From Draconibacterium sp. (GTDB lineage: Bacteria; Bacteroidota; Bacteroidia; Bacteroidales; Prolixibacteraceae), in the NCBI GenBank assembly GCA_015493625.1, contig WGCT01000541.1, positions 1 through 13,746 on the forward strand: a stretch of DNA of 13,746 nt, written 5' to 3'. The notes under the pieces are model-generated. The model was not told where the DNA came from. It ran no database searches and saw nothing but the letters and a program-made list of their open reading frames with translations. How positions within the stretch are numbered: the stretch's first letter is position 1; each line of letters starts with the position of its first letter. This document shows, in pieces, positions 1-8,342 of this stretch. Made by a program: the position numbers and the translations under genes.

Positions 1-155
1 AAAGCAAGATGCACTAAAGTGCATAGTTTTAACTCTCATTGTGACCAATAAATGCAAGCATTAATACTACAACAAGACAAAAAGCTTGCACTTTTAAAAG
101 CATCAAATTGAGTATCTAACTGTATATTATTTATTTAATTGATTGCAAACCCTGT
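1..155. other. Non-coding left edge of the window
   Basis: This AT-rich stretch lies downstream of the leftward outer-membrane barrel gene. I see no convincing coding sequence. It contains one perfect short hairpin near its left end (listed separately) and a looser inverted pair, TGCAAGC at 53-59 with GCTTGCA at 84-90. No clear hairpin with a T-tract follows the stop codon of the barrel gene at 156-158, so where that transcript ends is not visible. Confidence 0.5.
9..24. terminator. Short perfect hairpin, possible terminator
   Basis: ATGCACT at 9-15 and AGTGCAT at 18-24 are perfect reverse complements separated by AA. Equivalently, this is a 6-bp stem with a TAAA loop. On the plus strand it is followed by AGTTTT, a short T-tract. 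It could end a rightward transcript entering from outside the window, or it could be a protein-binding palindrome. The stem is short and the T-run is only four bases, so the terminator reading is tentative. Confidence 0.35.
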
Positions 156-1937
156 TTAAAACGCATAACTAACCCCAACCAACGCATTAAAACTTTGCAC
201 ATTATAACCCAACCAACGCTGGTATTTCTGAAAGCCAAAATTATTAAGCTGCCCGAATGCTGAAAACTTTTTAGTTATTTTATAAGTGGCATTTGCATTT
301 AGGTCGAACACGCTGTTAAGATTATTCGTTTTGTACTTAGGAGCATTAATGGCAGAAAATAATCCAGAGGAACCACTGCTTTCAATAATCAAAGCTTTTC
401 TCCCCCCAATCAAATAAATATCAGCACCAACACTCAACTGTTCTGTAATTTTATAGCCCAACGAAAAAGTGGCGTCCCACTCCGGCATATTCCATGCTTC
501 GGTTTGGTTATCTAATTTATACGCATAATAATTTCCCGAAAGTAAAAGGTTTAACTTTTCTGATGAAGCGTGAAAAATCTCAAGGTTGAATTTCAACAAA
601 TTCATATTGTCGTATAAAATATCGAAAGCGTTATTTACAATTAGTGAGCTCGGAGTTGCATTCGGCTCCGGATAATAATATTCATTCAAATAATAGAAAG
701 GTTTATCGTCAATCATCGAGTAATCAACCGAAATTTTAAAATTGGTTTTCTTCGAGAATTTACCATCAATACCGCCATAAAACCGGATTTTTTCGAAACT
801 ATTTTTCACATCGTGCATTGGGTCTACAAACGGGTTTTCGTAAGCAATCTTCGAGTAGTGGTTGCTTATGTAGTTCCCGTCTATTCCGGCATACAATTTA
901 AAAATATCTTTTACCGGCATGTAATTCACTCTAATATTTGGAGTAACCTTTGCCACTGCATCCACATCATTATCCATTATAAACCATGCATTTAAACCTA
1001 CTGTTACGTTTACGTTTTTTCCCTCGTAATACCAGGCTGGCTTTACAAAAAGCTGAGTTTGTGTTCGTTTCCCAATTGTGTCGGTAACTCGATTAATAAT
1101 ATTGTCTGCCTGCAGAAAAGTAACGCCCGCATCAGCTAACAAAGTTCCGGCATCAAAGGGTTTTTGGAAATTCATATCGAACTCGCCAAAATGTTCGTGT
1201 TGCTCGGTTTTTGTTCCAAAGTAGTGGTATTTAAAATTAAAATTAAACGCGGGGTCATCCATCTCTGCCGTTATATTTTTCAGGTTAACATTTAATCCTC
1301 CTTTCGTAAATGCTTGTTTTGTTCCCTGATACGTTATGTTTTGATTTTCTTCCAACAAAATACCAGGAATCGGATTTAACGGATAACCATAATAATTAAA
1401 ACCGTTGTGTTTAAAATCTACATCAACCGAAAGAACAGAACTGCTAAAACTGTGTTTGGAGTATACTTCGGCTTCGCTTTTCGAGTATGGAGCATCTACT
1501 TTATCACCTCCGTCGAGGGTAACTTTTCCAAACGACGACAAGTGTTTGGCATGAATACCAAAAATCGATTTTTTTGAGTTCACATTATTAAAGAAAAACT
1601 CGGCATAGGGTTTATTATAATTCCCCACTCCTGCCCGCACCAATCCGTAGCCGGTATTTTTCTTTTTCGCATTGTCGATGGTAGCCGCTTTTAACTGAGT
1701 TACAGAGAAGGTATTTAAAATCGGCTCGCTATGAATCTCATAATTAAAAACCGGTTTCTTATGTTCAACATCGTCTATTACAGGCATTTCGTTTATTTTG
1801 TTGGCACTATTAATTGTCGGTTTAAACGCCTTTGTAACCTCCACTTCGCGCGAAAGAGTCGTATCGCGCTGGGCAAATAATGCAGTTGTGAAACCAACAA
1901 AAAATAAAAGGCAAATATATTTGAATGTAGTAACCAT
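156..1937 (-). CDS. Outer-membrane beta-barrel protein, plugless, TonB-receptor-like
   Basis: The 593-residue product starts with a Sec signal peptide (hydrophobic core about 6-21, probable cleavage after FAQ at 23). A conserved-looking N-terminal segment follows, about 24-75, containing REVEVTKAFKPTI at 30-42. From about residue 96 to the end the sequence alternates aromatic and polar residues in amphipathic strands with Tyr/Phe/Asn-rich turns, and it ends in YAF. A C-terminal aromatic residue is the usual signal for insertion by the BAM complex. No TonB plug domain is visible, so the label TonB-dependent receptor, which I recall being given to similar Bacteroidota proteins, would mislead. 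The gene starts 14 bases after the stop of the TPR gene and is almost certainly co-transcribed with it. The encoded partner is therefore likely a periplasmic TPR protein. Substrate and function are unknown. Outer-membrane location is well supported; a transport role is only a guess. Confidence 0.8.
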   Translation of the reverse strand: MVTTFKYICLLFFVGFTTALFAQRDTTLSREVEVTKAFKPTINSANKINEMPVIDDVEHKKPVFNYEIHSEPILNTFSVTQLKAATIDNAKKKNTGYGLVRAGVGNYNKPYAEFFFNNVNSKKSIFGIHAKHLSSFGKVTLDGGDKVDAPYSKSEAEVYSKHSFSSSVLSVDVDFKHNGFNYYGYPLNPIPGILLEENQNITYQGTKQAFTKGGLNVNLKNITAEMDDPAFNFNFKYHYFGTKTEQHEHFGEFDMNFQKPFDAGTLLADAGVTFLQADNIINRVTDTIGKRTQTQLFVKPAWYYEGKNVNVTVGLNAWFIMDNDVDAVAKVTPNIRVNYMPVKDIFKLYAGIDGNYISNHYSKIAYENPFVDPMHDVKNSFEKIRFYGGIDGKFSKKTNFKISVDYSMIDDKPFYYLNEYYYPEPNATPSSLIVNNAFDILYDNMNLLKFNLEIFHASSEKLNLLLSGNYYAYKLDNQTEAWNMPEWDATFSLGYKITEQLSVGADIYLIGGRKALIIESSGSSGLFSAINAPKYKTNNLNSVFDLNANATYKITKKFSAFGQLNNFGFQKYQRWLGYNVQSFNALVGVSYAF

Positions 1938-1951
1938 AGTTTTCCGGGTTT

Positions 1952-4900
1952 TTATTGTTTAATTTCTATTTGAAAAGAGCTGTCGATGGCATTTTTCTCT
2001 TCTTCTGCCTCTTTTGTTTCAATTTCGCTAAGCATCTTTTTCGCTTCATCTTTTATTCCGTCTGTTTCGTTGCCATAATTGTCAATCAAACTTTTAAGTG
2101 TATGTTTTGCAGTAAACGTATCATCGCGGTCGAGGTAAATTTTCGATAGAAGTAAAAACGATTTTCCAAGCCAAAACGGGTAGGGTGTATTTTCTGAGAT
2201 AAAGTCCATAATCTCTTTTTCGGCCGCCTCCTTTTTATTTTTCTGATAGTAAATTTCTGAAATCAGATATTTCGCCTCGGCACCCTGTTCGTATTTTGTA
2301 TCGGTAGCAACAGCTGTCAATCCTTCCAAAGCTTTGTCGGGTTGATTCAGTTGATAGTACGAACGGCCTTCAATATAATTTGCTTCTCGAATCAACTCCT
2401 TCCCGGCAATATCGGAATGTTTTACTTTTTGGGCTGCTGCAATGGCAGACTCATACTTCTCGAAGAGTAAATTACAGCGCATTTGCCCTGCATTTGCCCG
2501 TAACGTATTCCATTTACTATTCGAAATTTTTTCTAACCTATCGAAAAGCTTCAGGGCAGCGGCATAATTCTCTGCACTAAATGTCAGCTCCGATGCTTTT
2601 GCCAGTGCAGGCTCGGTAAAAATATTATTGGGCTGCAAGGTTACAAAAGTGTAGTGTTTATTTGCATTCGAATAATCGCCCTCTTTATAATAGAGTTCGG
2701 CGAGATAGAAATTTGCATTTAACGCGAAACTTCCATTTGGGTAGCGCTTCAAATACCTCTCTAACTGTGCTTTCGCATTTGCACCTCCAGCCATATAAAT
2801 ACGTTCGGCCGCCATATAAGTAAGCGAATCCTGCTCCGACACAGTTACATTTACTCCGCTGCCAAGCTGACGCGTATATGCAAAATAGGCATCGATATTA
2901 TTGGTTTCGATATAACAGTTTTTAATGCCCGAAAGTGCTGCGCGCGCCTCCGGAGTACCGGCATAATTTTCGGCAACTTGTTTGTAATTTTTTAGAGCTT
3001 CAGAATAATCGCCATTGTTGTAATTTATTAAACCAAGCTGTAAAAGAGCTTTACGAAAATAGTTACTTTGCGGAAAATGTTGAATTAGTTTTTTATACTG
3101 AATGGTTGCTTCGGCACTTTTCCCGGTTCGTTCGTATGCTCGTCCCAGCTCGTACAATGCATTATCCTGATAATCGGAATTTGGAAACTCTGCCAGTAGT
3201 TTTTCAAGATTCGCTATCTTTTTCTGCTGATTGCGCTGCAACCCTTCGCAAAAAGAAATTTGAAAGAGCGAATAATCGGCTTCATAAATTTTCATTGAAT
3301 ACGCCTGTAGATAATTCTCTTTGGCAGTTGCATAATCGGTTTTATAAAAGTAATAGTCGCCAATGCGGTTGTAGGCATCGGCAACTTTTTCGGTTCGCCG
3401 GTTTTTCGTACCGGCAATATACTTTTTAAAATGGTTAAGCGACGAATCGAAATCGTCGACTTTAAAATATGAATATGCCAGATTGTACTCGGCATTTTTA
3501 TATTCGTTTAACACGTTTGAACGCGGGGTATTTATAAATTGCGTATAACTCACAATTGCATCGCTAAAATCGCCAACACAATACAACGCCTCGGCTTTCC
3601 AAAAAAGAGCCCGAGCTTTTAATTCTTTACTGTAACTGCCATTTTCTAACGACACATCGAAAAGTTTTATGGCGCTGTTATAAGCCAAATTATTAAACAA
3701 TTCGAGCCCCCGGTAAAAAGTCACACGCTGGTAGGCACTTAAAATAGCAGGCGTTTTTACCTTAATTTTTTCTATCGATTTTATGGCATCGCTATAATTT
3801 TTAGTTACCATATAAACTTCAGTTAAAATTTTATATGCCTCCGAATTTCGTTCCGAGTTGGGATAAAGTGCAATGTAATTATCGAAAGCTTTTATGGTTT
3901 CGTTAAAGGGCGAGTACGAAAGTTCGTAGGTGAGTTTTGCATAATTAAACAGCGCATCTTCTTTTATTTTTTTGTCGAAATCGAACTCGGAAGCAGCACC
4001 ATACGCCATTTTAGCCTTCTCCTTTTCGTCGGCTTTTATATAACAGTCGGCCAAATGATAATAGGCGTTTTGTGCCATTTTATCTTTTCCTTTCGTGGCA
4101 TTCTTCAACAGAGGAGTTGCCTTTTCGTAATTACCGGTATTGTAATAACAGTACCCGAGAATGTAATTCTCTTCGCGGGTTTTTGGTCCTTTCGAATTAA
4201 AAAATCTCTCGAGAAAAGGAATAGCCTTTTTATAATTACCCAAATGAAACCACGAATCGCCAACAATTTTCGAAAGTTCATTTTGATGTTCCTTCTCAAC
4301 ATCGTTAATAATTGGTGTGGTATAGTCGACCACCTCTTTATATTTCTCTTGTTTGTAATAAATATGACTAACATAAAGAGGAATAACGCGCGAAAAAGCC
4401 GGGTCGTTATTTAGCTTTGTAAATCCTTCGAGGGCAGCAGAATAGTCGCCCTGCAAATACATAATATGTGCCCAGTAATAGGTTGCTGGCTTGCTGTACA
4501 AATTGTTGGCATCTTTTATTTCAGAAAAATAGCCGAGTGCCTTCCCCGGATTATCGGTCATTAAATAACAGTATCCGGTTTGGTATTCGAGCTTTATTCT
4601 CTCCTTTTCCGACAACTCGTTCTTTCTGATTTCGGAGAATGTTCGCAACGCCGGAATAAACTGTTTCTTTTCGAACTGGTAATTTCCGTAATTTAAACGT
4701 GCCTCATTAATATACGGACTTTCCGCATTTTCTGTAATAAATCTTTTTATAAGTTTACTCCCCGAATTGTATCCTGCATTTAACGCGCAAACCGCTCTGT
4801 AATATTCTGCCTCCGAATAGATTTCCGATTTTGAATCGACAGCTTTCTCTATTTTTTCAAACTCTTTAAACGAAGAGATATATCGTTCGTTAACAAAAAG

Positions 4901-5020
4901 CTGTTTTGCCAAATCAATTTTTTCCTGAATACTTTCGGAATATGCAGTTTGTTGGGCTACAACATGTGTTTGAATGAATAGAAACAGAAGTGAGAAATAG
5001 ATAATTTTTAAATACTTCAT
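1952..5020 (-). CDS. Large secreted tetratricopeptide-repeat protein
   Basis: The 1022-residue product has a Sec signal peptide (hydrophobic core about 5-17, cleavage near VAQ at 21-23). There is no lipobox cysteine, so it is probably soluble in the periplasm. Nearly all of the mature protein, about 27-990, is a solenoid of degenerate TPR units. Good examples lie near 467-496, 507-536, 547-576, 620-649, 656-689 and 767-796, with the typical A-x-Y-x-L-G/A and G-D/N-Y-x-x-A pattern. The last 35 residues are charged and rich in Glu/Lys. Such scaffolds bind other proteins and need no active site; none is visible. The gene heads a two-gene operon with the outer-membrane barrel gene and is divergent from ftsE. 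Inference: it is a periplasmic adaptor or assembly partner of the barrel protein, perhaps tied to cell-wall or division work. It is not obviously the T9SS protein PorW/SprE, which is a TPR lipoprotein. Confidence 0.85.
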   Translation of the reverse strand: MKYLKIIYFSLLFLFIQTHVVAQQTAYSESIQEKIDLAKQLFVNERYISSFKEFEKIEKAVDSKSEIYSEAEYYRAVCALNAGYNSGSKLIKRFITENAESPYINEARLNYGNYQFEKKQFIPALRTFSEIRKNELSEKERIKLEYQTGYCYLMTDNPGKALGYFSEIKDANNLYSKPATYYWAHIMYLQGDYSAALEGFTKLNNDPAFSRVIPLYVSHIYYKQEKYKEVVDYTTPIINDVEKEHQNELSKIVGDSWFHLGNYKKAIPFLERFFNSKGPKTREENYILGYCYYNTGNYEKATPLLKNATKGKDKMAQNAYYHLADCYIKADEKEKAKMAYGAASEFDFDKKIKEDALFNYAKLTYELSYSPFNETIKAFDNYIALYPNSERNSEAYKILTEVYMVTKNYSDAIKSIEKIKVKTPAILSAYQRVTFYRGLELFNNLAYNSAIKLFDVSLENGSYSKELKARALFWKAEALYCVGDFSDAIVSYTQFINTPRSNVLNEYKNAEYNLAYSYFKVDDFDSSLNHFKKYIAGTKNRRTEKVADAYNRIGDYYFYKTDYATAKENYLQAYSMKIYEADYSLFQISFCEGLQRNQQKKIANLEKLLAEFPNSDYQDNALYELGRAYERTGKSAEATIQYKKLIQHFPQSNYFRKALLQLGLINYNNGDYSEALKNYKQVAENYAGTPEARAALSGIKNCYIETNNIDAYFAYTRQLGSGVNVTVSEQDSLTYMAAERIYMAGGANAKAQLERYLKRYPNGSFALNANFYLAELYYKEGDYSNANKHYTFVTLQPNNIFTEPALAKASELTFSAENYAAALKLFDRLEKISNSKWNTLRANAGQMRCNLLFEKYESAIAAAQKVKHSDIAGKELIREANYIEGRSYYQLNQPDKALEGLTAVATDTKYEQGAEAKYLISEIYYQKNKKEAAEKEIMDFISENTPYPFWLGKSFLLLSKIYLDRDDTFTAKHTLKSLIDNYGNETDGIKDEAKKMLSEIETKEAEEEKNAIDSSFQIEIKQ

Positions 5021-5137
5021 ATTATTAATTGTTTCATTTATAGCTAATTGACCGGTATTTATTTCTATTTGTTCTCTGTTAAAACGTTACCTGCCATTTA
5101 GTTTTACAAAATAGCTCAATCTCTGTCACTATTCGCG

Positions 5138-5166
5138 CAAAACCGTTTTGATTTCTTAACAAGAAA
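5138..5166. promoter_or_regulatory. Two adjacent palindromes in the TPR/ftsE divergent region
   Basis: CAAAAC at 5138-5143 and GTTTTG at 5145-5150 are perfect reverse complements around a single C. One base further on, TTTCTT at 5152-5157 and AAGAAA at 5161-5166 are perfect reverse complements around AAC. Both lie in the 222-base region between the divergent TPR and ftsE genes, about 120-150 bases upstream of the TPR start and about 80-100 bases upstream of ftsE. They could be operator half-sites or weak hairpins. In AT-rich DNA short palindromes arise by chance, so this is a candidate only. Confidence 0.3.
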
Positions 5167-5208
5167 CTGTTTATTTCTTTCGTTTATTATGCAGGCAATT
5201 AATTTTTT

Positions 5209-5216
5209 TACGTTTA
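5209..5216 (+). promoter_or_regulatory. Possible -7 element for ftsE
   Basis: TACGTTTA matches seven of eight positions of the Bacteroidota -7 consensus TAnnTTTG. It would place transcription start about 20 bases before the ftsE ATG at 5243. A TTTA 22 bases upstream (5183-5186) could serve as a poor -33 element. This is a weak match. Confidence 0.27.
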
Positions 5217-5242
5217 TTTTACCAAATATTTCAAATTAACGT

Positions 5243-5953
5243 ATGAGCAACAAGGTTATAGATTTGGCCGGGGCTGACATATTTCAGAGAGAACATCGTG
5301 TTCTTACCAATGTAAGTTTAACGGTTAACAAAGGCGAGTTTGTGTACATTGTTGGGAAAGTGGGAACCGGAAAAACCAGTCTGATAAAAACATTAAATGC
5401 CGAAATTAATTTAATTAAGGGAAACGGAACGGTTCTGGGTTATCAGCTTATAAAAATAAAAGAGAAAGAGATTTCGGAATTGCGAAAAAAACTGGGCGTG
5501 GTTTTTCAAGATTTCAGACTGCTTCCCGACAGAAATGTTTACGAAAATCTTGCATTCGTTTTAAAAGTTACCGGGTGGAAAAACAGGACTGAAATCGACA
5601 ATCGCATAAACGAGGTTTTGAAAAGTGTTGGCGCGCTAAATAAATTGGAGAAAATGCCTCACGAGTTAAGTGGCGGAGAGCAACAGCGAGTTGTAATTGC
5701 ACGTGCTATTCTAAACAATCCCGAATTAATTCTTGCCGACGAGCCCACCGGAAACCTCGACCCCGAAACCTCGGAACAAATTATCGACCTTTTTATCAGG
5801 CTCAACAACGAAGGGAAAACCATAATAATGGCTACGCACGATTATGCATCGATAGCAAAAAAACCGGCACGAACACTGGTTTGTTCCAATGGAAAAATTA
5901 ACGATTCGGGAAAGAGCAACCTGTTGGTTAATTTCGATAATTTACTTGGATGA
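5243..5953 (+). CDS. ftsE: Cell-division ABC ATPase FtsE
   Basis: The 236-residue product is a single ABC nucleotide-binding domain. Visible motifs are Walker A (G38-x-x-G-x-G-K44-T45), Q-loop Gln89 within [20 protein letters not shown], the signature LSGGEQQR at 142-149, Walker B ELILADEP at 161-168 with catalytic Glu167, a D-loop near 172-173 and switch His199. The sequence [16 protein letters not shown] after the Q-loop is typical of FtsE. With the membrane protein FtsX, FtsE couples ATP hydrolysis at the divisome to activation of peptidoglycan hydrolases. FtsX is absent from this window, which fits my recollection that ftsE and ftsX are unlinked in Bacteroidota. The ATG start gives the normal family length. 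Other ABC ATPases such as LolD are similar, but LolD would normally sit beside LolC/E, and the Q-loop context favours FtsE. Confidence 0.88.
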   Translation: MSNKVIDLAGADIFQREHRVLTNVSLTVNKGEFVYIVGKVGTGKTSLIKTLNAEINLIKGNGTVLGYQLIKIKEKEISELRKKLGVVFQDFRLLPDRNVYENLAFVLKVTGWKNRTEIDNRINEVLKSVGALNKLEKMPHELSGGEQQRVVIARAILNNPELILADEPTGNLDPETSEQIIDLFIRLNNEGKTIIMATHDYASIAKKPARTLVCSNGKINDSGKSNLLVNFDNLLG

Positions 5954-5975
5954 AAGCTCTGTGGGTTGAGTTAAC

Positions 5976-7127
5976 TTATAAAAACTTCAAAAAGATTTCA
6001 GAAAGCTTTTTCTCCTCTATTTCCCAGGTTAACGCTTTTGCCGCTTCGGGCAAGTTGGTGTTCCACACTTCTCTTTTTTGCCTGTCGGTAAGTGCAGAAT
6101 TAATTTTAGCGGCTAAAACATTTGGCTCTAACGAAGTGGTTATTTCGCCTATTTTATATCGATTGACAATTGCAGCCATTTCGGGCAAGTTGGAAACCAA
6201 CACCGGAACTCGCGCCTGAATATAATCGAACAATTTATTCGGGAGAGCGTACCGGTAATTCAACCCTAAATCTTCTTCAATCGAAAGTCCGAGGCTGGCA
6301 CGCGAAGTAAGAGCAGCCAGTTCATCGAGCGGAATTTTTCCTGTAAAAGCAACTTTGTCGGTTAGTTTTTCGCGTTCGGTAAGTTTCTCTAATTTGCTTT
6401 TTACATCGCCGTCGCCGGCAATTACAAGCCTGGCACCGGCAACCTGTTTCATTGCCAGAATTGCCTGTTCTAATCCGCGCCCCACATTAATTGCACCCTG
6501 GTAAATTACTATCTTTTCGCTCTCCTTTTTACTCTCCTCATTTCGGAAAAACGTTGTAGCTTTCGGCACATTTCGAATTACCTGAAAATCGGTTCCGTAT
6601 TTATTCCGATAGATTTCGGCTATCGAACCACAAACCGTATACGCAGAATCTATTTTCGGAACCATCTTTTTTTCGAGCCACTCCCAAATTCGTTTTATTT
6701 TGGGGCGGTTTATCAATTCCGGAACTTCGGTAAAATATTCGTGACTGTCGTAAACAAGCGGTCTCCTTTTAATTTTTGATGCGATAAAGTTGGCCGTTAA
6801 TGTATCGAGGTCGTTGGCAAGCAACACATCAGTTTTAGTAAAAAGCAAGAAAAGCAACAACCGGAAATTGTATTCGGCATAAAATAAAGCTCCCGATTTA
6901 AAAATCAGCTTAAAACGTTTGGTTAAGTACTGCCGGTTTTTAACGTGCAAACTCCCGGGCAACTTTCGCCCCACCAACAAAACTTCGAATCCCATTTCGG
7001 TTAACGTGCAACAAACTTTATGCACACGGTTATCGCCAACCAAATCGTTGGTTACCGAAACGACTATATTTTTTCTGTTTGTTTTCAACAAGTTTGCAAA
7101 TTTTCTGTAAATATACTCAATCCACAC
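5976..7127 (-). CDS. GT4-type glycosyltransferase
   Basis: The 383-residue product has a GT-B fold pattern. The N-terminal Rossmann half (about 19-185) starts with the strand NIVVSVTNDLVGDNRVHKVC. It includes ANDLDTL near 104-110, a donor/acceptor-cleft DSHEYFTE at 127-134, and AYTVCGSIAE near 162-171. The C-terminal half has IYQGAINVGRGLEQAI (208-223), LVIAGDGD (234-241), VAFTGKIP (259-266) and the nucleotide-sugar loop LPNKLFDYIQA (295-305). This is GT family 4-like; the donor and acceptor cannot be read, but cell-surface polysaccharide or glycolipid synthesis is usual. There is no signal peptide or obvious membrane segment, so it is cytoplasmic or peripheral. The start is uncertain: the longest frame begins with GTG at 7127, but TTG codons at residues 13 and 14 would put the first beta strand at the usual distance from the N-terminus. 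Its end faces the ftsE stop across only 22 bases. Confidence 0.82.
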   Translation of the reverse strand: MWIEYIYRKFANLLKTNRKNIVVSVTNDLVGDNRVHKVCCTLTEMGFEVLLVGRKLPGSLHVKNRQYLTKRFKLIFKSGALFYAEYNFRLLLFLLFTKTDVLLANDLDTLTANFIASKIKRRPLVYDSHEYFTEVPELINRPKIKRIWEWLEKKMVPKIDSAYTVCGSIAEIYRNKYGTDFQVIRNVPKATTFFRNEESKKESEKIVIYQGAINVGRGLEQAILAMKQVAGARLVIAGDGDVKSKLEKLTEREKLTDKVAFTGKIPLDELAALTSRASLGLSIEEDLGLNYRYALPNKLFDYIQARVPVLVSNLPEMAAIVNRYKIGEITTSLEPNVLAAKINSALTDRQKREVWNTNLPEAAKALTWEIEEKKLSEIFLKFL

Positions 7128-7238
7128 AGTTTTTCGAGGAAGTTGTGCGTATATAAAACTTTAACCGGGTAGCAATATTGTGATTCGAATAGTTTCTTCA
7201 TTCAAAAAAAATAAAACCCCATTTTGAATTCTTCTTTT

Positions 7239-7246
7239 ATCTTTGC
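7239..7246 (+). promoter_or_regulatory. Bacteroidota -7 promoter element for murB
   Basis: TATCTTTG is a perfect match to TAnnTTTG and lies 10 bases before the ATG at 7257. The transcript would have a very short leader of about five bases. No good -33 TTG at the expected spacing is visible. The element supports the ATG at 7257 over the in-frame TTG at 7224, which lies upstream of it. Confidence 0.5.
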
Positions 7247-7256
7247 CGAAAAAAAT

Positions 7257-8273
7257 ATGATTCGTTTTCTTGAAAATTACTCGTTAAAGTCGCACAACAC
7301 TTTTAGGATAGATGTAAAAGCAAAATATTTTTTTGAATTTACCGAAGCCGAAGACTTGGATATTTTTTTAGACTCGAACAAAAGCTGGCAAGAGGAAAAA
7401 GTTTTAATTCTGGGCGAAGGAAGTAACATTCTGTTTTTAACCGATTTCGACGGGCTGATTATTCATCCGAATGTACCCGGCGTGGAGGTTGTAAACGAAG
7501 ACCGCCAGAATATATGGGTTGAAGCAGGCGCAGGAGAAAACTGGGACGAATTTGTAAAGTATTGTGTCGATTATGGATTTGGCGGAGCAGAGAATCTTGC
7601 ATTTATTCCCGGAACGGTAGGTGCTGCACCTGTTCAGAACATTGGTGCATACGGACAAGAAGTTGCGAATATAATAGAGAAAGTAAGAGGTTACGATTTA
7701 AGCGAGCAACGAGTTGTGGAATACACAAATTCAGCGTGTTTGTTTGCCTACCGAAACAGCATTTTTAAAACCCAATTAAAAGAGCAGTTTATTATTTTAT
7801 CGGTTACATTTAAATTAGATAAATTTCCCGAGTATAAACTAAATTATAAAGCACTCGAACAGAAAGTTGCCCGGTTCGGTGAGATTAATCTCGAAAACAT
7901 AAAAAAAGCAGTTACCGAAATACGCACCGAGAAACTCCCCGAAATTACGGAAACAGGCAGTGCCGGAAGCTTTTTTAAAAATCCGGTAGTTGATAGTGCC
8001 GTTGCTAAAAAAATTGAAAAAGATTATGGTGAGATACCGGCTTATAGTGCCGGCGAAAAAAAGATAAAACTGGCTGCCGGGTGGTTAATTGAAAAAGCCG
8101 GGTGGAAAGGTTACCGCAAAAACGATTTTGGTGTTCACAATAAACAGGCACTTGTAATTGTAAACTACGGGAACGCCACCGGAAAAGAAATTTATAACCT
8201 TTCGGAAGAGATAAAAAAGTCGGTTTTCGAGAAATTTGGGGTTGAACTGGAACGCGAAGTAAATTGTGTATAA
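7257..8273 (+). CDS. murB: UDP-N-acetylenolpyruvoylglucosamine reductase MurB (type I)
   Basis: MurB uses NADPH and FAD to reduce UDP-GlcNAc-enolpyruvate to UDP-MurNAc in the cytoplasm, the second committed step of peptidoglycan synthesis. With the ATG at 7257 the product has 338 residues, close to E. coli MurB. The FAD-binding half shows HNTFRIDVKAKYF (13-25), LILGEGSNILF (50-60) and the long conserved block NLAFIPGTVGAAPVQNIGAYG (113-133). AYRNSIFK at 164-171 carries the conserved Arg166 and marks the type I enzyme. GSAGSFFKNP at 234-243 carries the catalytic Ser238, and LEREV near 331-335 supplies the conserved C-terminal Glu. The longer frame starting with TTG at 7224 is unlikely because a perfect -7 promoter element overlaps it. 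The gene is divergent from the glycosyltransferase and convergent with mltG. All key residues are present, so an active enzyme is expected. Confidence 0.95.
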   Translation: MIRFLENYSLKSHNTFRIDVKAKYFFEFTEAEDLDIFLDSNKSWQEEKVLILGEGSNILFLTDFDGLIIHPNVPGVEVVNEDRQNIWVEAGAGENWDEFVKYCVDYGFGGAENLAFIPGTVGAAPVQNIGAYGQEVANIIEKVRGYDLSEQRVVEYTNSACLFAYRNSIFKTQLKEQFIILSVTFKLDKFPEYKLNYKALEQKVARFGEINLENIKKAVTEIRTEKLPEITETGSAGSFFKNPVVDSAVAKKIEKDYGEIPAYSAGEKKIKLAAGWLIEKAGWKGYRKNDFGVHNKQALVIVNYGNATGKEIYNLSEEIKKSVFEKFGVELEREVNCV

Positions 8274-8342
8274 CAAATTCTCCTGCCGTATTCAACCCTC
8301 ATCTTTTTTCGGTAATTAAACAGATAACTCCCCTATTCAAAT

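Noticed and set aside
156..1937. Calling the barrel protein a TonB-dependent receptor (SusC-like)
   Set aside because: No plug domain and no carboxypeptidase-like N-terminal domain is visible, and 593 residues is short for SusC. No SusD gene is adjacent.
2935..3429. 164-codon open frame on the plus strand inside the TPR gene
   Set aside because: It is fully antisense to a well-supported TPR coding region, has no recognisable domain and a composition unlike a real protein; it is a shadow of the other strand.
1952..5020. TPR protein as T9SS component PorW/SprE
   Set aside because: That protein is a lipoprotein; here the signal peptide has no lipobox cysteine, and no other T9SS gene is nearby.
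5950..6219. Open frame overlapping the ftsE stop by four bases, as if translationally coupled
   Set aside because: It is antisense to the conserved C-terminal part of the glycosyltransferase and has no protein-like features of its own; the ATGA overlap is coincidental.
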